A DNA stretch of 17,467 nucleotides from NCBI GenBank assembly GCA_900554675.1, contig USIM01000002.1, positions 1 to 17,467 of the forward strand, given 5' to 3'. Shown in pieces: positions 8,229-14,856 of this stretch. Numbering within the stretch: position 1 is the stretch's first letter; each line of letters begins with the position of its first letter. The notes under the pieces are model-generated. The model saw only the letters and a list, made by a program, of their open reading frames with translations. It was not told the DNA's origin and did not search any database. Source of the DNA: an uncultured Sutterella sp. GTDB lineage: Bacteria > Pseudomonadota > Gammaproteobacteria > Burkholderiales > Burkholderiaceae_F. The position numbers and the translations under genes were made by a program.

Positions 8229-9416
8229 ATGACTGTTTTTCAAATTGATTCGGCTCGAGAAGAGTCCCCCAGAGCGTATTTGGTCTGTATTTCAACGTCG
8301 CGTGTGACGTTGCCTGATGCTCCTGAAGAGCTTACTGAACTTGCTCGAAGCGATGCACTCGAACCTGTAGGGATGATGCTGGCTAAGCGAGATAAACCCG
8401 ATCCTGCCACCTATTTGGGTAGTGGCAAGATTGAGGAGTTGGCCTTCGAAGTCGAAGAATCTAACGCCGGTGTCGTGGTTTTTGACGTGGCGTTAACGGC
8501 AGCTCAGCAACGTAACATTGAACGCGTTGTGAAAGTGGCCGTGCTTGATCGTACGCAATTGATTTTGGAAATCTTCCAACGTCGCGCTAAAAGCCGAGAA
8601 GGTCGCCTTCAAGTCGAGTTGGCCCGATTGGAACACCTCTCAACGCGTTTGGTTCGCGGTTGGACTCACTTGGAGCGTCAACGCGGGGGCTTGAGTAAAA
8701 CCGGGGGCCCTGGCGAAAAGCAAATTGAATTGGACCGCCGAATGATTGGCGTTCGCGTCAAACAATTAAAGGAACAGTTAAAGAAGTTAACGCGACAGCG
8801 AGATACGCAACGAAAAAGTCGCAGTCGCGGCGAGGTGGTGTCGCTTTCCACTGTGGGTTACACCAACGCTGGGAAGTCCACATTATTTAATGCTTTAACG
8901 AAATCTGAAATTTATGCCGCTGACCAACTCTTTGCCACGTTGGATACGACTGCTCGTCGTTGTTACGTGGGCGAAGGTGAAAGTGTGGTCTTAAGCGATA
9001 CGGTGGGCTTTATTAGAGGTCTTCCTCACCAATTGGTGGAAGCCTTTAAATCAACTTTAGATGAAACCGTGCATGCCGATATCTTATTGCACGTAGTTGA
9101 CGCTTCTAGCGCTGCCAAGGATGATCAAATCGTTGAAGTCAATAAGGTCTTAGAAGAAATCGAAGCGCATGAAATTCCTACCATTATGGTGCTCAATAAG
9201 ATTGACCAAACGGACTTGGAACCGGAAATCTTGCGTGATGCCAATGGAGACATTGTGGCTGTTCGTATTTCGGCCTTGAAGGGAACGGGTTTGGATTTGT
9301 TGCGCTCGGCTATTTTGGAGAAATCTCGCCAAATTCGTGAACAAAATAAGAGCTTGCCCCGTGAGTTGGAGTCGTGGGAAAAGGAAATGGAGGGCGAAGA
9401 TGAGTACGCTCTATAA
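8229..9416 (+). CDS. hflX: Ribosome-associated GTPase HflX
   Basis: HflX binds 50S subunits and splits stalled 70S ribosomes under stress. An N-terminal HflX domain (residues 1-200) contains GSGKIEEL and the signature GGPGEKQIELDRR, followed by a basic coiled helix (KQLKEQLKKLTRQRDTQRKSR). The G domain has GYTNAGKST (210-218), DTVGF (257-261), NKID (323-326) and SALKGTG. Length (395) is close to the family's usual size (E. coli 426). The ATG at 8229 lacks a strong ribosome site but fits where homology begins. No separate promoter is obvious in the 23 bases after the terminator. Its 3' end overlaps the following binding-protein gene by 17 bases. Confidence 0.96.
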   Translation: MTVFQIDSAREESPRAYLVCISTSRVTLPDAPEELTELARSDALEPVGMMLAKRDKPDPATYLGSGKIEELAFEVEESNAGVVVFDVALTAAQQRNIERVVKVAVLDRTQLILEIFQRRAKSREGRLQVELARLEHLSTRLVRGWTHLERQRGGLSKTGGPGEKQIELDRRMIGVRVKQLKEQLKKLTRQRDTQRKSRSRGEVVSLSTVGYTNAGKSTLFNALTKSEIYAADQLFATLDTTARRCYVGEGESVVLSDTVGFIRGLPHQLVEAFKSTLDETVHADILLHVVDASSAAKDDQIVEVNKVLEEIEAHEIPTIMVLNKIDQTDLEPEILRDANGDIVAVRISALKGTGLDLLRSAILEKSRQIREQNKSLPRELESWEKEMEGEDEYAL

Positions 9417-10338
9417 GGTTAGCCTTTTAGCTTTGGGTTTGAGTGCAGCTTTTGCTGTCAATGCTCAAACCGTGCGCATTGGTTTATTGCCGGCTGCGGA
9501 CTCAATTGTTTTGTATGTGGCTCAAGAGGAAAAGCTTTTTAAAGACGAAGGACTTGATGTTGAGCTCATTCCTTTTAAGTCGGCGCTTGAAGTGCGTGCT
9601 GCGATGGCAGCTGGGAAAATTGACGGTCACTTTGCCGATCTTATGAATGTCTTCATGCAAAACGAACAAGGCATGAAGCAAGCGGTGGTCTTAACGACGA
9701 CGCATACGAGTCCCAAGCAACGTTGTTTTGGTTTAGTGGTATCGCCCAAGGACGCCAAGACCATCACAAAGCTCTCTGAGCTTAAAAATACACCGAGTGC
9801 CATGAGTTCCGCTACGATCATCGATTATCTTTTAGATCGCATGAAAGAGACGGAAATGTTACCGACAACGGCGATTAAGAATTTAGAAGTTAAGCAAATT
9901 CCGATTCGCTTACAGATGCTTCAAAGCGGTCAAGTGGCAACAGCTATGCTACCTGAACCTTTAGTTTCTGTCGTAGAAGCTAAGGGGGGCCGCGTGATTT
10001 GGGATGACTCGATGATCAATGAAGCCTTGGCGGTTGTCGCACTTCGAGATTCTCACTTAGATAAAAAGACAGTCGATGGGTTTAGAAAAGCCGTCGCTAA
10101 AGCCGCAGCTCGCATTGACAAGGATCCGTCTCACTATCGCACCGAAATGGTTAAAAAGCGCCTTTTACCGCCTGCGGTAGCACAATCTTATAAGATGGTT
10201 TCCTTCTCCGTTCATCAAACGGCTGACGGTTTGCCTCCCTTACCCACCAAAGCCGAAGTCGAGCGCGTCGGTCAATGGATGATCACTAAGGGCATGATTA
10301 AAGCAGTTCCCGCTTACGAAGCCATTATTGTCAAATAG
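9400..10338 (+). CDS. ABC transporter periplasmic substrate-binding protein, NitT/TauT (SsuA/ThiY-like) family
   Basis: The protein (312 residues) starts with a Sec signal peptide ending near AVNA at residue 22. The mature part begins VRIGLLPAADS and continues YVAQEEKLFKDEGLDVELIPF and AAGKIDGHFADLMN, the pattern of NMT1/SsuA-like binding proteins that capture small, mostly anionic or aromatic ligands. LPEPLVSVVEAKGGRVIWDD (184-203) is also typical. The ATG at 9400 is chosen over an upstream frame opening at 9337 because it begins the signal peptide and has GGAGGG at a good distance; it overlaps the hflX stop by 17 bases, so translation is probably coupled. An ATPase gene and a permease gene follow. 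The ligand cannot be read from the sequence: nitrate, sulfonates, taurine and thiamine precursors are family precedents, and similar anaerobe proteins remain uncharacterised as far as I know. Confidence 0.85.
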   Translation: MSTLYKVSLLALGLSAAFAVNAQTVRIGLLPAADSIVLYVAQEEKLFKDEGLDVELIPFKSALEVRAAMAAGKIDGHFADLMNVFMQNEQGMKQAVVLTTTHTSPKQRCFGLVVSPKDAKTITKLSELKNTPSAMSSATIIDYLLDRMKETEMLPTTAIKNLEVKQIPIRLQMLQSGQVATAMLPEPLVSVVEAKGGRVIWDDSMINEALAVVALRDSHLDKKTVDGFRKAVAKAAARIDKDPSHYRTEMVKKRLLPPAVAQSYKMVSFSVHQTADGLPPLPTKAEVERVGQWMITKGMIKAVPAYEAIIVK

Positions 10339-10347
10339 GACAAGCGC

Positions 10348-11142
10348 ATGAGCGATCAATCTCAAGGTTTAACCCTGCACTGTGAAAACCTGACGGTTGG
10401 TTATGACCGTGAGGTGGTGATTGATCGTTTATTTTTTGCGTTCCCCGCCAAGGCTTCTTTAGCCATTGTCGGGGAGTCAGGGTGTGGGAAATCCACACTA
10501 TTGTCAGCTTTAGCAGGGTTACGTGCGGTAAAAGAGGGAGAGATTCGCTGGGAGCGAAATTCTGAGGTGACAGCGTTTAAGGATATTCGCTCCAGTTTCG
10601 TTTGGCAAAATTTGGGTCTTTTTCCTTGGATGAAGGTGGTAGAAAACCTTCAAATGCCTTTTAAACTCAACCCACAGCTCTGTTCCGATCCTTATCGTCG
10701 TACACAAAGCGTGAAAGCGATGTTGGCTGAACTTCAGCTCGAAGGCTTGGAGGGACGGTACCCGACAGAGCTCTCGGGCGGTCAGCGTCAACGCCTGGCC
10801 ATTGGCCGAGCCCTTTTAGCGCAACCGGAAGTGCTATTCTTGGATGAACCCTTTTCTGCCCTAGATGCTCTCTTGCGTGAGCATTTACAGGACTTTTTAG
10901 TCGAAGTCCGCAAGCACCATCCTTGCAATATCATCATGGTCACGCACGATATTTCTGAGGCCGTGTGTTTGGCCTCTCATGTATTGGTACTGGCCTCTAA
11001 CCCCTTTAGAAAAGTGGCCTTCTTTGAAAATCCCGCTTTTGATCATGCAAAAGGTTGTGCAGACCGAGAAACGGCATGTTTTTACGATACCGTACGTACG
11101 ATTCATGCGCATTTGAAAAAGGCATCGGGGAGGACGCTATGA
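10348..11142 (+). CDS. ABC transporter ATP-binding protein, NitT/TauT-type
   Basis: This ATPase powers the importer formed with the preceding binding protein and following permease. Walker A is GESGCGKST (42-50), the Q-loop is VWQNLGLFPWM (Q87), the signature is LSGGQRQRLAIGRAL (142-156), Walker B is VLFLDE (162-167) followed by PFSALD, and the H-loop histidine is H200 in MVTHD. Length (264) is typical. AGGA precedes the ATG, nine bases after the binding-protein stop; its own stop overlaps the permease start by four bases (ATGA). The best resemblance is to SsuB/TauB/ThiZ-like ATPases; substrate unknown. Confidence 0.92.
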   Translation: MSDQSQGLTLHCENLTVGYDREVVIDRLFFAFPAKASLAIVGESGCGKSTLLSALAGLRAVKEGEIRWERNSEVTAFKDIRSSFVWQNLGLFPWMKVVENLQMPFKLNPQLCSDPYRRTQSVKAMLAELQLEGLEGRYPTELSGGQRQRLAIGRALLAQPEVLFLDEPFSALDALLREHLQDFLVEVRKHHPCNIIMVTHDISEAVCLASHVLVLASNPFRKVAFFENPAFDHAKGCADRETACFYDTVRTIHAHLKKASGRTL

Positions 11143-11879
11143 CGTTGCTTCTTCGTTACGTTTTAGGTTTTTTGACGATCGGTCTTTTATGGCTCTTGGG
11201 CTCTTTGAGTTTAGGTGAAGCCCTTTTGCCCAATCCCGTCACCACGACAGCTGCCTTTGTAAAAGCGTTGATGACCACGGTCTTTTGGGACCATATTCTC
11301 GTCAGTCTTTATCGACTTTTAATGGGACTTTTAGTGAGTGTACTGATTGCTTTCCCGTTGGGTCTCTTATTGGGTCACAGTAAACGCTCTGATTGGTTGG
11401 GTGCGCCCTTGCTTTTTATCACCTACCCCGTCCCGAAGATCGTCCTTTTGCCGGTTTTCTTTATGCTTTTGGGATTGGGCGAGTCCTCACGCATTTGCCT
11501 TATTGCATTAACGGCCGGGTACCAATTATTGGTGATTATGAGAGCGAGTGCATTAAGCATCGACCCATCCTACGAAAAAGCATTTTTCTCTATGGGGGGA
11601 ACGAAATGGCAAGCGGTGCGTTATGTTTATATTCCTGCCGCTTTACCGGAACTCTTTACAGCTTTAAAAGTGGCCACGGGTACGGCCATTGCTGTTTTAT
11701 TCCTAGCCGAAAGCTTTGCGACGACAACGGGCTTGGGCTTTTTGATTATGGATGCCTGGGGGGTGGGCGACACGTTAGCGATGTTTGTCGCCATTCTTGG
11801 AATGAGTGTGCTGGGTTTGACGGTTTACGCCAGTGTCGGTGTTTTGGAAAAAGCTTTTTGTCCTTGGATTAAACGTTAG
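11139..11879 (+). CDS. ABC transporter permease, NitT/TauT-type
   Basis: This inner-membrane permease has about six hydrophobic segments (roughly residues 3-21, 52-79, 86-112, 115-137, 178-197 and 209-235). The cytoplasmic coupling loop with an EAA-like motif, EKAFFSMGGTKWQAVRYVYIP, lies at 146-166, before PALPELF-like and TGTAIAVLFLAE segments typical of SsuC/TauC permeases. The start at 11139 is preferred to an upstream ATG at 11055 because it overlaps the ATPase stop as ATGA, has GGGGAGG before it, and begins directly with a membrane helix. At 246 residues its length is normal. A terminator follows at 11921-11947. Confidence 0.9.
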   Translation: MTLLLRYVLGFLTIGLLWLLGSLSLGEALLPNPVTTTAAFVKALMTTVFWDHILVSLYRLLMGLLVSVLIAFPLGLLLGHSKRSDWLGAPLLFITYPVPKIVLLPVFFMLLGLGESSRICLIALTAGYQLLVIMRASALSIDPSYEKAFFSMGGTKWQAVRYVYIPAALPELFTALKVATGTAIAVLFLAESFATTTGLGFLIMDAWGVGDTLAMFVAILGMSVLGLTVYASVGVLEKAFCPWIKR

Positions 11880-11913
11880 ACAAAAGGATAAAGCATTCCA
11901 CTTATCGAGATCA

Positions 11914-11947
11914 AAAAAACGGGGAGAGCATCAAACTCTCCCCATTT
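11914..11947. terminator. Bidirectional terminator between permease and M20 peptidase genes
   Basis: GGGGAGAG, loop CATCAAA, CTCTCCCC (11921-11943) is a perfect eight-pair stem. On the plus strand it is followed by ATTTT; on the minus strand by a run of seven T just after one G. It lies between convergent genes and should serve both. Confidence 0.88.
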
Positions 11948-11967
11948 TGTCGCCGTTAGGCTAAGGA

Positions 11968-13089
11968 TTACTTGGCATCAGCCAACAACGTCAAGAAGCG
12001 TTCAGCCAACTTGATGTGTTTTTCAACAGAATTGATTTCCATGTATTCCTTATCGCAGTGCATGCCACCGCCGACAGGGCCGAGACCGTCAAGGGTCGGA
12101 ACGCCCATACCGGCCGTCGTGTTACCGTCAGAAGCACCACCGGCCTTCACCCAAGCGATGTCATAACCTTCAAGCTTGGCAGCTTCTTCGATCAAGCCAG
12201 CCATAGCCTTCGTGGCTTCGCTCAAGGGCATAGCGTCGTGGTGATTCGTTTCTGCGATTTCAGCCGTCACACCAGCAACCCATTCTTGCTTGGCCAATTC
12301 GATGATCTTGGCGTTGATAACCTTGTAGTCATCATCATTCCAGACACGGAGGTCAAGGGCCGTTTCAGCGTGATCAGAAACAACGTTAGCGACCGTACCG
12401 CCGTTGATATAACCGAAGTTCAACGTGATACCACGTTCCATATCGGCCAATTCCTTAACAGCGATCATGAACTTAGCCAAAGCCAAGTTGGCATCGCAAC
12501 CACGTTCCGGGTTGTTACCGGCGTGAGCGGAAACACCGTGGAAGGTAACCTTGTACGTGGAAGAGCCCTTACGAGCGCAAACGAGTTCACCGCCTTCACG
12601 AGCCGGTTCAAAGATCAAAGCGCGATCAGACTTGGAGGCACATTCTTGGAGCCAGTGGTGGCTGGCAACAGAACCCGTTTCTTCGTCTGGGTTGTGAGCG
12701 ATCAAGATGGCGAGCTTGTCGAGCTTTTCTTTGGGCAAACGCTTCAAAGCGTGAACGATGGTCATACAACCAGCCTTGCAGTCCAAAACGCCGGGACCGT
12801 AAGCACGGTCACCCTTGATGGACATCGGGCGTTGAGCAACCGTGCCAGCCGGGAAAACCGTGTCCAAGTGGCCGTTGAGCATGACGTCAAAGCGGGTAGC
12901 TTCGGGCTTATTCGTAGCGAAAACGCCGGGGCCGACAGAAGAGCCTAAATCGACGAGTTCAGCCTTAAAGCCGATAGACTCGTAATGACGAACAAACGTT
13001 TCGGCAACTTGCTTCACGCCTTCAATCGTGGCGGTACCGCAGTCAACGTTAACGACTTCTTCAAGATCTTTAAGAAATTCTTGAACCAT
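11968..13089 (-). CDS. M20-family metallopeptidase, glutamate carboxypeptidase (CPG2)-like
   Basis: M20 enzymes use two zinc ions to cleave C-terminal amino acids or N-acyl groups from small peptides and conjugates. The metal-binding pattern is complete: H74 in NGHLDTVFPAG with D76, the bridging D103 in YGPGVLDCKAG, the catalytic glutamate E136 in NPDEETGS, E161 in IFEPARE, and H344 in GGGMHCDKEY. The dimerisation-domain histidine (SAHAGNNPERG, H189) is also present. The order resembles Pseudomonas carboxypeptidase G2, which removes glutamate from folates, but the exact substrate is open: dipeptidase, aminoacylase or carboxypeptidase are all possible. There is no signal peptide, so it is cytosolic, unlike CPG2. 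GGGAG precedes the ATG. It lies downstream of yjiHG on the same strand but behind a terminator, and has its own leader with an FNR-like box. Confidence 0.88.
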   Translation of the reverse strand: MVQEFLKDLEEVVNVDCGTATIEGVKQVAETFVRHYESIGFKAELVDLGSSVGPGVFATNKPEATRFDVMLNGHLDTVFPAGTVAQRPMSIKGDRAYGPGVLDCKAGCMTIVHALKRLPKEKLDKLAILIAHNPDEETGSVASHHWLQECASKSDRALIFEPAREGGELVCARKGSSTYKVTFHGVSAHAGNNPERGCDANLALAKFMIAVKELADMERGITLNFGYINGGTVANVVSDHAETALDLRVWNDDDYKVINAKIIELAKQEWVAGVTAEIAETNHHDAMPLSEATKAMAGLIEEAAKLEGYDIAWVKAGGASDGNTTAGMGVPTLDGLGPVGGGMHCDKEYMEINSVEKHIKLAERFLTLLADAK

Positions 13090-13140
13090 TGGTTTCTCCC
13101 TATAAATAAATGGATAGAGGCTAAAAAGAGCCTTAACAGA

Positions 13141-13146
13141 ATTTTA
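13141..13146 (-). promoter_or_regulatory. Candidate -10 element for the M20 peptidase gene
   Basis: On the minus strand TAAAAT matches five of six -10 bases and would start transcription near 13134, about 45 bases before the ATG. There is no recognisable -35 hexamer, as expected if an activator is needed. Confidence 0.35.
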
Positions 13147-13179
13147 TCTGAAAACAATGCTAAATATTGGAAAATTCGA

Positions 13180-13193
13180 CTGATTTTGATCAA
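13180..13193. promoter_or_regulatory. FNR-like operator upstream of the M20 peptidase
   Basis: CTGAT-TTTG-ATCAA (on the minus strand TTGAT-CAAA-ATCAG) matches nine of ten defined bases of the FNR consensus TTGATnnnnATCAA. Its centre lies about 52 bases upstream of the inferred start site, one helical turn beyond the classical -41.5 position. Binding by FNR, or by a related CRP/FNR regulator, is inferred. Confidence 0.45.
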
Positions 13194-13203
13194 ATTTTAG
13201 GTA

Positions 13204-13235
13204 AAGAAAAAGGGCGAACATCGAAATGTTCACCC
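13204..13235 (-). terminator. Terminator of the yjiH-yjiG operon
   Basis: On the minus strand GGGTGAACAT, loop TTCG, ATGTTCGCCC (13212-13235, one mismatch) is followed by a T-rich tract. It begins about 43 bases beyond the yjiG stop. Confidence 0.82.
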
Positions 13236-13278
13236 TTCGCAATCGCTATTCTCTAGCAATCAATCATGTATCAGTCAA

Positions 13279-13743
13279 TTAGACAATGATGTTCATGATG
13301 ATCATGGCGATGAAAGCGTTGAGGATGGACGTACCCATCAACACCGGAATCATGCTACCACGCGTACCGATCACACCCAAGGCGCGACCCATGTATTGCA
13401 ATTGAGAACCCATCAAGTAGATGGCAGGAGCGAGGATGGCGCAGTCAGTCAAGGTCAAAGAACCTTGGTCGAACAAAGCGACGGCAACACCGACGCCGCC
13501 ACCCATGGACATCCAACCGGCGATCAAAACGGCAGCGGCTTCACCGGGAAGACCGAACAAGCCCATCAACGGCTTAAAGATGTCACCCAAAATGGGGATC
13601 ATACCGGCAACGTTCAAGGCACGAATGATAACGAAAGCCATCAAAACGTTCGGAATGGTAGAGTGCGTAGCGATGTCCCAACCTTGAAGAGCGCCCTTCA
13701 CGAAGATGTCAGTGATCATCGGCTTAGTTTTTGCATTAGACAT
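13279..13743 (-). CDS. yjiG: YjiG-family inner-membrane protein
   Basis: The 154-residue protein closely resembles E. coli YjiG: IPNVLMAFVIIRAL, GLPGEAAAVLIAGWMSMGGGVGV and LAPAIYLMGSQLQYMGR match its conserved blocks in order. It has about four membrane segments (roughly 31-50, 66-91, 98-115 and 131-153). Related SpmB-like and nucleoside-recognition (Gate) domain proteins are membrane pairs thought to move small solutes, but the function of YjiG is not established. GGAGG precedes the ATG. It follows yjiH by 18 bases on the same strand, so the two are surely one operon and probably one membrane complex. In E. coli the pair lies next to iadA, isoaspartyl dipeptidase; here next to an M20 peptidase. 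Confidence 0.88.
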   Translation of the reverse strand: MSNAKTKPMITDIFVKGALQGWDIATHSTIPNVLMAFVIIRALNVAGMIPILGDIFKPLMGLFGLPGEAAAVLIAGWMSMGGGVGVAVALFDQGSLTLTDCAILAPAIYLMGSQLQYMGRALGVIGTRGSMIPVLMGTSILNAFIAMIIMNIIV

Positions 13744-13761
13744 ATCAGAGACCTCCAGTGA

Positions 13762-14463
13762 TTAAGCAGCAGCGTTCTTCTTGCCACGGAAGACTTTCAA
13801 GAAGCGGATGAAGTTTGCACCGACAACCTTCATGATAAGCATGATGCCCAAGCACACGCCGATGGAGGTCGGAACCGTATTGCCGGCAGCGTCGGTCAAG
13901 CTCAAGAGCACCACACCGGCACCCATGAAGTTCGTGATCGTTGCGTCAGCAGACAATTGGAACATAGCAAAAATATCAGCTTCGTCTTCGGTGATTTCAC
14001 CGGCGTCGAGCAATTGACGCGTCAAAGCAGCACCACCGTCGGTGGATTGCAAGGAAGCGATCAAAGCCAAAGAGCAGGAACCCGGGATGCCCATCATCGG
14101 ACGGAGAATCGGGGTCAAGAGTTGGCGAGCAGCGCGCAAAGCACCGTAGTGGTCGCAGACCGTGATCATGGCCAAAGCGAACATAACGGTCGGAACCAAC
14201 GTAAGAGCAAAGGCGAAGCCGTCGAGGGCACCGCTACCACCCTTACCGCGGAACGTCGTGGCAGCCGTCTTGATGACTTCACCGTCAAGGGAAGCACCAG
14301 AGAGCAACTTACCGAAGGAGCCGTTCAACGTGGCGAAGTCAAAAATGCCCCACCAGTGGTTACCGGCACAAAGGCCAGAGAAGAAGACACAGGCGAAGAT
14401 CAAAGCGATGTAACCGCCAATACCAGCCTTTTCCTCTTTCGGAGTGTTTACCGTATCAGACAT
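13762..14463 (-). CDS. yjiH: YjiH-family inner-membrane protein (nucleoside-recognition/Gate-like)
   Basis: This 233-residue membrane protein is the partner of YjiG. After a short charged cytosolic start it has hydrophobic segments near 18-37, 83-103, 125-140, 176-190 and 200-220. LVPTVMFALAMITVCDHYGALRAA-type sequence, the PGSCSLALIASLQSTDGGAALTRQL region (127-151) and ADATITNFMGAG are the conserved blocks of YjiH and SpmA-like proteins. It is a candidate solute transporter; the substrate is unknown and a link to peptides or amino acids comes only from gene neighbourhood. GAGGA lies before the ATG. The upstream region has several inverted repeats that may be operators. Confidence 0.87.
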   Translation of the reverse strand: MSDTVNTPKEEKAGIGGYIALIFACVFFSGLCAGNHWWGIFDFATLNGSFGKLLSGASLDGEVIKTAATTFRGKGGSGALDGFAFALTLVPTVMFALAMITVCDHYGALRAARQLLTPILRPMMGIPGSCSLALIASLQSTDGGAALTRQLLDAGEITEDEADIFAMFQLSADATITNFMGAGVVLLSLTDAAGNTVPTSIGVCLGIMLIMKVVGANFIRFLKVFRGKKNAAA

Positions 14464-14497
14464 AGGAAAATCCTCTGTTGTAATGAGTAATAAAAAT

Positions 14498-14512
14498 AGA
14501 CATAAAATGTCT
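14498..14512. promoter_or_regulatory. Palindrome AGACAT-AAA-ATGTCT upstream of yjiH
   Basis: A perfect six-base inverted repeat with a three-base spacer lies 35 bases before the yjiH ATG. It could be an operator or a leader hairpin in the yjiH transcript. No regulator can be named. Confidence 0.35.
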
Positions 14513-14548
14513 TGTAACGAATGGTAATGGATTCTTTATGGAAATCAC

Positions 14549-14573
14549 CCTAGGGTAACCCTTAGGTTCTAGG
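14549..14573. promoter_or_regulatory. Clustered CCTAGG-type symmetric repeats upstream of yjiH
   Basis: CCTAGGG-TAAC-CCTTAGG (14549-14566) forms a seven-pair inverted repeat with one wobble. It overlaps the perfect palindrome ACCCTAGGGT (14547-14556) and is followed by a further CTAGG (14569-14573). Repeated half-sites in a divergent promoter region suggest a transcription-factor site; the factor is unknown. Confidence 0.35.
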
Positions 14574-14754
14574 TATAAAAACGTAAAGACACCCCGTTTG
14601 TTACGATTCGATCAAGACATTTGCTTGTATTTTAGACGAAAGATGTACAAAGGCGTAATTGAGCGCATATAAAAAATTTTGACCAATTTGATTCTGCTCG
14701 CCTCGGATTTCTAGTAACGCATGAAGAAGATTGTGACAAATGGATAAAGATTTC

Positions 14755-14770
14755 TGGCAAATGAAGTGCT
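14755..14770 (+). promoter_or_regulatory. Sigma-54-like -24/-12 element, or overlapping extended -10, for hflK
   Basis: TGGCAA-ATGAA-GTGCT has GG and GC exactly ten bases apart and matches nine of eleven defined positions of the sigma-54 consensus TGGCAC-N5-TTGCW. Overlapping it, TGCTATATC (14767-14775) could be an extended -10 for sigma-70. Both predict a start near 14781. Without start-site mapping the two cannot be told apart. Confidence 0.35.
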
Positions 14771-14777
14771 ATATCCT

Positions 14778-14803
14778 GTATAGAAAGAGGCCCTTTCCTA
14801 TAC
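14778..14803 (+). promoter_or_regulatory. Hairpin at the likely 5' end of the hflKC transcript
   Basis: GTATAG-AAAG, loop AGGCC, CTTT-(C bulge)-CTATAC gives ten pairs with one bulge. It begins at about the predicted transcription start, so it may be a 5'-terminal stem-loop that protects the mRNA, or an operator. Confidence 0.4.
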
Positions 14804-14818
14804 AATTAAATCTTTGAA

Positions 14819-14839
14819 TCAGACGAAATGTGCGTCTGA
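14819..14839 (+). promoter_or_regulatory. Leader hairpin just before the hflK ribosome site
   Basis: TCAGACG, loop AAATGTG, CGTCTGA is a perfect seven-pair stem that ends six bases before AGGAG (14845-14849) and 17 before the hflK ATG. It may influence initiation; the role is inferred. Confidence 0.4.
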
Positions 14840-14856
14840 ACGATAGGAGTTAATCA

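Larger units (their letters stand above)
14464..14856. other. Divergent intergenic region between yjiH and hflK
   Basis: This 393-base AT-rich gap has no credible gene in either strand; the longest plus-strand frame near hflK (14761-14817, 18 codons) lacks a ribosome site. It must hold the promoters of both operons. Visible structures are listed separately: AGACAT-AAA-ATGTCT (14498-14512), the CCTAGGG/CCTTAGG symmetric site (14549-14566), a -24/-12-like element (14755-14770) and two hflK leader hairpins (14778-14803, 14819-14839). The middle part, about 14580-14750, shows nothing I can assign. Confidence 0.6.

Noticed and set aside
11393..11872. 159-codon frame inside the permease gene on the same strand
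   Set aside because: Out-of-frame shadow; the permease frame has membrane helices and the EAA loop, and this one has no family features.
12016..12948. 310-codon open frame on the plus strand opposite the M20 gene
   Set aside because: It is a shadow of a gene with strong codon bias; the opposite strand has a complete M20 active site and ribosome site, and this frame shows no recognisable protein.
13957..14490. 177-codon plus-strand frame opposite yjiH
   Set aside because: Low-complexity composition (Gly, Arg, Glu, Thr), no recognisable domain, no ribosome site; the minus-strand yjiH is clear.
14761..14817. 18-codon frame in the hflK leader as a leader peptide
   Set aside because: No ribosome site, and it begins upstream of the most likely transcription start.
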